Source: Pseudomonas putida (lineage in GTDB: Bacteria; Pseudomonadota; Gammaproteobacteria; Pseudomonadales; Pseudomonadaceae). From it: a DNA stretch of 64,000 nucleotides. Shown piece by piece: positions 59,737 to 64,000 of the stretch. Numbering within the stretch: the first letter of the stretch is position 1; each line of letters begins with the position of its first letter. A model generated the notes under the pieces. It was not told the origin of the DNA and did no database searches. It was given only the letters and a program-made list of their open reading frames with translations. Made by a program: the position numbers and the translations under genes. The stretch covers positions 1,054,001 through 1,118,000 of the forward strand of contig NZ_CP113097.1 of assembly GCF_026625125.1 (NCBI RefSeq). The letters run 5' to 3'.

Positions 59737-60096
59737 ATGTTCAACCAGCGTCATATCGAGCGCCATCAGTTACCTTGCGTACTGATGGTCTTCAATCGCG
59801 TGACCGATCAGCCGATCGGGCAGTTGGGCAATGCCTCGGAAGATGGCTTGATGTTGATCAGCCAGTTACCGGTGCTGGTGGGCCCGGATTTCGAATTGCA
59901 ATTGCGCCTGCCGCTGCCCGGTGGCGGCTTTCAGTTCATCAACCTGACCGCCAGTTGCCTGTGGTGCCGTGAGGACCAGACGCCTGGGCATTATGATTCG
60001 GGCTTCATGCTGCTGCAGGCACCACGCGAGTACGACGAGTTCGTGCGCTCGTTGCGCGACTATTTCAGTTTCCATCCGGCCAACGCTTCCGTCTGA
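59737..60096 (+). CDS. PilZ-domain protein (putative c-di-GMP receptor)
   Basis: The 119-aa protein is a single PilZ domain with Arg5-x3-Arg9 (RHIER) and Asn32-x-Ser34-x2-Gly37 (NASEDG), the two parts of the c-di-GMP binding motif at normal spacing. It could sense c-di-GMP controlled by enzymes such as BifA. The ATG at 59737 is preferred to a GTG at 59731. No strong ribosome site is visible. Confidence 0.82.
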   Translation: MFNQRHIERHQLPCVLMVFNRVTDQPIGQLGNASEDGLMLISQLPVLVGPDFELQLRLPLPGGGFQFINLTASCLWCREDQTPGHYDSGFMLLQAPREYDEFVRSLRDYFSFHPANASV

Positions 60097-60142
60097 GGCC
60101 ATGTCCGCTAGAATCGGGGCGACCTTCGATCAGGACGACCCC

Positions 60143-61579
60143 GTGACCTCCAGCATTTTCTGGCACGACTACGAAACCACCGGTATCAACCCGCGCTGCG
60201 ACAGGCCGTTGCAGGTGGCCGGTGTGCGCACCGACTTCGAGCTCAATGAAATCGACGAGCCGATCAGTCTTTATTGCCGCCCCAGCGACGATATCCTGCC
60301 GCACCCGGCGGCTTGCCTGGTGACAGGCATCACCCCGCAGCAGCTGGCCAACCAGGGCCTGAGCGAAGCCGAGTTCATGACGCGGGTGCACGCGCAACTG
60401 GCCCAGCCGGGGACCTGCGGCGCGGGTTACAACACGCTGCGCTTCGACGACGAGGTTACCCGCTACAGCCTGTACCGCAATTTCTTCGACCCGTATGCCC
60501 GGGAGTGGCAGGGCGGCAATAGCCGCTGGGACTTGATCGATGTGGTCCGCACTGCTTACGCCCTGCGCCCTGAGGGCATCGTCTGGCCGCAACAGGACGG
60601 GCGCGTCAGCTTGCGCCTTGAATTGCTCAGCAAGGCCAACGGCATCGATCATGGGCATGCCCACGAGGCACTTTCCGACGTGCGGGCTACCATCGCGCTG
60701 GCGCGCTTGATCCGCGACAAGCAGCCTAAGTTGTATGAGTGGCTGTTCCAATTGCGCAGCAAGCACAAAGTGATGGAGCAAATCCGTCTGCTGCAGCCCT
60801 TGGTGCATATATCGGGGCGCTTCTCGGCAGCGCGCAATTATCTTGGGGTGGTCTTGCCGTTGGCCTGGCACCCACGTAATCGCAACGCGCTGATTGTGTG
60901 CGACCTGCAAAGTGAAACCCTACCCTTATTAAGGGAAAGTGCCGAGGTAATTCGTGAGCGCTTGTACACGCGTCGTGAGGAATTGTCTGATGGGCAATTA
61001 CCCATACCGCTGAAGTTGGTGCAGATCAATCGCTGCCCGGTAGTGGCGCCGCTTTCGGTATTGCGCGCGGCCGATCAGCAACGGCTCGGGATCGATCTGG
61101 CGCTCGTACACGCTCGCGCTGAAGAGTTGGCCAATCAGCAGAACGCCTGGCAACACAAGCTGGAACATATTTACGGCAAGGATGACTTTGCTCCGAGTGA
61201 AGATCCGGAGCAGCAATTGTATGAAGGGTTTCTCGGCGACCGCGACCGCCGGCTGTGTGAACAAGTAAGAACGCTGGACCCTTCACAGTTGGGGCAAGGC
61301 CACTGGATGTTCGATGACCCGCGCCTGCCTGAGTTGTTGTTCCGGTACCGGGCGCGTAACTTCCCGGACACCTTGAATAGCGAAGAGCGGCAGCGCTGGT
61401 ATGGGTTCTGTCAGCAGCGATTGAGCGACCCACACTGGGGAGCACCGAACACGCTGGGCGACTTCGAGCAGGCGCGGCAAAGCGCCTGGGCCAAGGCGGA
61501 CGAGCCGGGGCGCCAGGTGCTGGACGCCTGGCAGGCGCATGCCCGACAACTGGCAGAGCACTTTGCCATTCCTTTTTGA
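60143..61579 (+). CDS. sbcB: Exodeoxyribonuclease I (SbcB)
   Basis: Exonuclease I degrades single-stranded DNA 3' to 5' in recombination and repair. From the GTG at 60143 the product is 478 aa, close to E. coli ExoI (475). It has the DnaQ-type motifs HDYETTG (Asp9, Glu11) and HEALSDV (His/Asp). An ATG at 60101 would add 14 unrelated residues; AGGA sits 8 nt before the GTG. Confidence 0.94.
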   Translation: MTSSIFWHDYETTGINPRCDRPLQVAGVRTDFELNEIDEPISLYCRPSDDILPHPAACLVTGITPQQLANQGLSEAEFMTRVHAQLAQPGTCGAGYNTLRFDDEVTRYSLYRNFFDPYAREWQGGNSRWDLIDVVRTAYALRPEGIVWPQQDGRVSLRLELLSKANGIDHGHAHEALSDVRATIALARLIRDKQPKLYEWLFQLRSKHKVMEQIRLLQPLVHISGRFSAARNYLGVVLPLAWHPRNRNALIVCDLQSETLPLLRESAEVIRERLYTRREELSDGQLPIPLKLVQINRCPVVAPLSVLRAADQQRLGIDLALVHARAEELANQQNAWQHKLEHIYGKDDFAPSEDPEQQLYEGFLGDRDRRLCEQVRTLDPSQLGQGHWMFDDPRLPELLFRYRARNFPDTLNSEERQRWYGFCQQRLSDPHWGAPNTLGDFEQARQSAWAKADEPGRQVLDAWQAHARQLAEHFAIPF

Positions 61580-61595
61580 GTGGTTTTGTACACGC

Positions 61596-61628
61596 AAAAA
61601 AAAACGCCGGCATTGTGCCGGCGTTTTT
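61596..61628. terminator. Bidirectional Rho-independent terminator sbcB/mvaT
   Basis: A 12-bp stem (AAAACGCCGGCA / TGCCGGCGTTTT) with a TTG loop has A-tract and T-tract on both sides, ending both convergent genes. Confidence 0.92.
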
Positions 61629-61659
61629 GTTTTAAGCAGTACAGCGATCGAGCGGACAA

Positions 61660-62037
61660 TCAGTCCAGCAGGGTCGCCCAGCTTTCAACCACATCGCCAC
61701 CCCATTTGGCTTTCCACTCTTTCAGGGTTTTGTGGTTGCCGCCTTTGGTTTCGATCACTTCACCGTTGTGCGGGTTTTTGTATTGCTTGACCTTGCGCGC
61801 ACGTTTGGTGGCGGTGGTCTTGACTGCGCCACGTGGGCCTTTGCTCAGCTTCGATTCTGGGTCGAGCAGGGCAATGACGTCGCGCAGCGATTTGGAGTAT
61901 TCGCCCATCAGCGTGCGCAGTTTGCCTTCGAACTCCAGTTCTTTCTTCAGCTTGTCATCCTGCGACAGGTTGGCCAGGCGGGCTTGAAGTTCTTTGATGG
62001 CTTCTTCGGTGGCGCGGTATTCGTTGATCAGGGACAT
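61660..62037 (-). CDS. mvaT: MvaT-family H-NS-like nucleoid protein
   Basis: The 125-aa protein has an N-terminal coiled-coil oligomerisation region (residues ~5-60) and a C-terminal AT-rich DNA-binding domain (KYKNPHNGEVIETKGGNHKTLKEWK type) with basic Lys/Arg clusters. MvaT proteins silence horizontally acquired AT-rich genes. P. putida has several paralogues; next to purU this is probably the one called TurA. A probable promoter is 41 nt upstream. Confidence 0.95.
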   Translation of the reverse strand: MSLINEYRATEEAIKELQARLANLSQDDKLKKELEFEGKLRTLMGEYSKSLRDVIALLDPESKLSKGPRGAVKTTATKRARKVKQYKNPHNGEVIETKGGNHKTLKEWKAKWGGDVVESWATLLD

Positions 62038-62077
62038 GGAGTGTTCCTTAATGCGTGTTCAGGAAATGTGTGGAGCA

Positions 62078-62106
62078 ATAATAGACAGGCGATACTCTCA
62101 AGTAAA
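62078..62106 (-). promoter_or_regulatory. Candidate sigma-70 promoter for mvaT
   Basis: On the minus strand TTTACT (62106-62101) and TATTAT (62083-62078) are exactly 17 nt apart, with 4/6 and 5/6 matches. It lies in the 297-nt divergent mvaT/purU gap, whose AT-rich core (62090-62180) may also bind MvaT itself. I see no gene in that gap. Confidence 0.45.
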
Positions 62107-62334
62107 CCTATTAATCAGTTCATCAACTGTTTATGTGGGCTGTGACAAAATATCTCAAGGTTAAAAAAATATTTACATTAGCCCGCGTAACTCGTCATGT
62201 TTCGCCTGGCTGTTGCTGCGTGCCACGGCCCGTGTCTAAGCGCGCAAGGGGCGGTGGCGGGGTGCAATGATTACTGCGTTTTTCCGGGCGGGCCGCTAGA
62301 ATGAGCGCCTTTGCGAAGTTCTGGAGTCTTATTC

Positions 62335-63186
62335 ATGCGCACCTATCGTCTGGTGATCGCTTGCCCCGACCGTGTTGGTATCGTGGCGAAAGTCAGTAAT
62401 TTCCTGGCTTTGTACAATGGCTGGATCAACGAAGCGAGCCACCACTCCGATGAGCAGAGTGGCTGGTTCTTCATGCGCCATGAAATCCGCGCCGAATCGC
62501 TGCCATTCGGTATCGAGGCCTTCCGTGAAGCCTTTTCGCCGATAGCCGAAGAGTTTTCCATGACCTGGCGCATTACGGATTCGGCTCAGAAAAAGCGTGT
62601 GGTGTTGATGGCGAGCCGTGAATCCCACTGCCTGGCTGATCTGCTGCATCGCTGGCACACCGATGAACTCGATTGCGAGATCCCTTGCGTGATCTCCAAC
62701 CACAACGACCTGCGCAGCATGGTCGAGTGGCACGGCATCCCGTTCTTCCATGTACCCGTCGACCCGAAAGACAAGGCGCCTGCGTTTGCTGAAGTGTCGC
62801 GCCTGGTCCAGGAACATGCGGCCGATGTGGTTGTGCTGGCGCGGTACATGCAAATCCTGCCACCGCAGTTGTGCCAGGATTACGCCGAAAAAGTCATCAA
62901 CATCCACCACAGCTTCTTACCGTCGTTCGTCGGTGCCAAGCCTTACCACCAGGCCGCCCTGCGTGGGGTGAAGCTGATCGGTGCTACCTGCCACTACGTG
63001 ACCGAAGAACTGGACGCAGGCCCGATCATCGAGCAGGACGTGGTGCGTGTGAGCCATGCCGACAGCATCGAGGACATGGTCCGCTTCGGCCGCGATGTGG
63101 AGAAGATGGTGCTTGCCCGTGGCCTGCGCTATCACTTGGAAGACCGCGTGCTGGTGCACGGCAACAAGACTGTCGTGTTCGACTGA
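62335..63186 (+). CDS. purU: Formyltetrahydrofolate deformylase PurU
   Basis: PurU hydrolyses 10-formyl-THF to formate and THF, balancing one-carbon pools. The 283-aa protein has an N-terminal ACT domain (CPDRVGIVAKVSNFL) and a C-terminal formyltransferase-like domain with NIHHSFLPSFVGAKPY and GATCHYVTEELDAGPII. GGAG precedes the ATG at 62335. Confidence 0.96.
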   Translation: MRTYRLVIACPDRVGIVAKVSNFLALYNGWINEASHHSDEQSGWFFMRHEIRAESLPFGIEAFREAFSPIAEEFSMTWRITDSAQKKRVVLMASRESHCLADLLHRWHTDELDCEIPCVISNHNDLRSMVEWHGIPFFHVPVDPKDKAPAFAEVSRLVQEHAADVVVLARYMQILPPQLCQDYAEKVINIHHSFLPSFVGAKPYHQAALRGVKLIGATCHYVTEELDAGPIIEQDVVRVSHADSIEDMVRFGRDVEKMVLARGLRYHLEDRVLVHGNKTVVFD

Positions 63187-63195
63187 TACGGGCTT

Positions 63196-63216
63196 TGGGG
63201 CTGCACTGCAGCCCCA
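63196..63216 (+). terminator. Hairpin after purU
   Basis: TGGGGCTGCA and TGCAGCCCCA (perfect 10 bp, single-base centre) begin 10 nt after the purU stop. There is no T-tract. Confidence 0.5.
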
Positions 63217-63235
63217 GTTATGCAGGGGGTGAAAC

Positions 63236-63469
63236 ATGACAGGCTCACGCAACAAACCCACCGCATCAGCACCGCCTACCCTCGGGGAAGGCTGCCTTTC
63301 TCGCTACGACCCCGACGCCCTGAGCGAACAGGACGGCACTGATTTCCCCGGTGCCGCTGAGCTCTGGCGCCAGCTCAACCCGTCTGACGCCGCCAGCGCT
63401 CCAGCAGGGGGCGCGCCAGCAGGCAGACAAACACCGGCCCCCCGGCCAGCAGATAAAAGTAGTAAGTGA
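63236..63469 (+). CDS. Doubtful small ORF after purU
   Basis: This 77-codon frame begins at an ATG with GGGGGTG upstream and is rich in Pro, Ala and Ser. Its last 95 nt overlap antisense to the convergent membrane-protein gene, where its composition becomes repetitive and looks like a shadow. I recognise no family. It may be a real small gene with a false 3' half or pure chance. Confidence 0.3.
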   Translation: MTGSRNKPTASAPPTLGEGCLSRYDPDALSEQDGTDFPGAAELWRQLNPSDAASAPAGGAPAGRQTPAPRPADKSSK

Positions 63470-64000
63470 CCGCACGCCAGATCAGGATCGCCGCAGCAGC
63501 GGTGGAACTGCCCACCAAAGGCGTCAACAGGCTCGCCGAGGTCAGCTCGGCCGCCCCGGCGCCGCCCGGCAGCAGGCTGAACTGCCCGGCACTGAGCGAG
63601 AGCATCTGTACCAGGAAGCTCGGAATCCACGACAACTCCACGCCCAAGCCTTGCAAGACCAGGTACAGCACGCTGTAGCGTAGGCTCCAATGCGCGCAGG
63701 TGAGGGTGAACACCAGTGCCAGTGTGCTTTTTGGCAGCTGCCAGGTCTGCGCCAAGGCATCGATGAAGTGCAACAGCTTGCGCGCCCAGCGCCGTTTGCG
63801 CGCAGGCGCCACCCCCATGCGCTGCAGCAGCCGCCCATTCAGGCGCATCACCGTCCGTCGGTACCGTAGCAACGCCACGATTGCCGCCAGTGCCGAGCAC
63901 AGCAGTAGGGCACTTCCCAGCAACATGCTCTGCTGGCTGCGGCCAAGGCTGTGGAACAGTGCGTAACCGGCTATTGCCAACATGGCGCAGAAGAAGAACA
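63375..64000 (-). CDS. UPF0104 / LPG synthase-like membrane protein, C-terminal part
   Basis: The visible C-terminal ~208 residues contain several membrane helices and the motif LPGGAGAAELT, characteristic of the UPF0104/AglD-type integral-membrane family related to the flippase part of MprF. The frame remains open to the window edge (FFFCAM before the ATG at 63983), so the gene continues beyond 64000 and that ATG is internal. Function is not established. Confidence 0.82.
   Translation of the reverse strand, partial: FFFCAMLAIAGYALFHSLGRSQQSMLLGSALLLCSALAAIVALLRYRRTVMRLNGRLLQRMGVAPARKRRWARKLLHFIDALAQTWQLPKSTLALVFTLTCAHWSLRYSVLYLVLQGLGVELSWIPSFLVQMLSLSAGQFSLLPGGAGAAELTSASLLTPLVGSSTAAAAILIWRAVTYYFYLLAGGPVFVCLLARPLLERWRRQTG

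Overview
The window is a chromosomal stretch from a member of the Pseudomonas putida group. The basis is gene content and order (ftsQAZ-lpxC, secA-argJ, panE/yajQ, groESL-fxsA, colRS-warAB, bifA-sodB, olsBA, pykA-sbcB-mvaT-purU), protein sequences that read as typical Pseudomonas orthologues, GC-rich third positions, and REP-like palindromes in many intergenic gaps. I see no phage, plasmid, transposon, CRISPR array, rRNA or tRNA. The species assignment is inference from memory, not a search.

Region 1 (1-21.5 kb) runs from the end of the division cluster (ftsQ end, ftsA, ftsZ, lpxC, divergent dciA) through secA and argJ. It continues with a glutathione transferase coupled to a MutT-ThiE fusion, a minus-strand panE / orphan sensor kinase / cobalamin adenosyltransferase unit, yajQ, mscS, an MdfA-type exporter, ampG, an alkyltransferase-like protein, a DUF481 protein, a HugZ-type protein and fxsA.

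Region 2 (21.5-40.3 kb) starts with groESL and moves straight into colR-colS, a probable ColR box, warA, warB and a 75-aa exported protein. An RND pump pair without an outer-membrane channel follows. Then comes a minus-strand envelope metal cluster: an imelysin lipoprotein, a di-haem oxidoreductase, a second imelysin and a DUF1513 protein. The region ends with the c-di-GMP phosphodiesterase bifA and the iron superoxide dismutase sodB.

Region 3 (40.4-54.8 kb) is a mixed set: argO/argP, an SDR epimerase, a membrane coiled-coil protein, xenB with an ArsR regulator and a clear operator, acpH, the ornithine-lipid genes olsBA, an acyl-CoA-dehydrogenase-like protein, a beta-lactamase-fold hydrolase with a small partner, YceI, a phospholipase-D/cardiolipin-synthase protein, a DJ-1/PfpI protein, a SnoaL-like protein, and a coupled GNAT plus nitrilase pair.

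Region 4 (54.8-64 kb) is central metabolism and housekeeping: class I fumarase, a ferredoxin-type reductase, pykA, a small lipoprotein, a PilZ protein, sbcB, mvaT, purU and the 3' part of a UPF0104/LPG-synthase-like membrane protein.

Most of the window is conserved core genome. The observations most worth following are regulatory or structural: a near-identical 14-nt element exactly 71 nt upstream of two genes of the imelysin/di-haem cluster, a ColR-box match between colS and warA, a perfect 9-bp palindrome between arsR and acpH, and two hairpins built from inverted arrays of 7-bp units placed directly after stop codons. I found no convincing wholly new multi-gene system.
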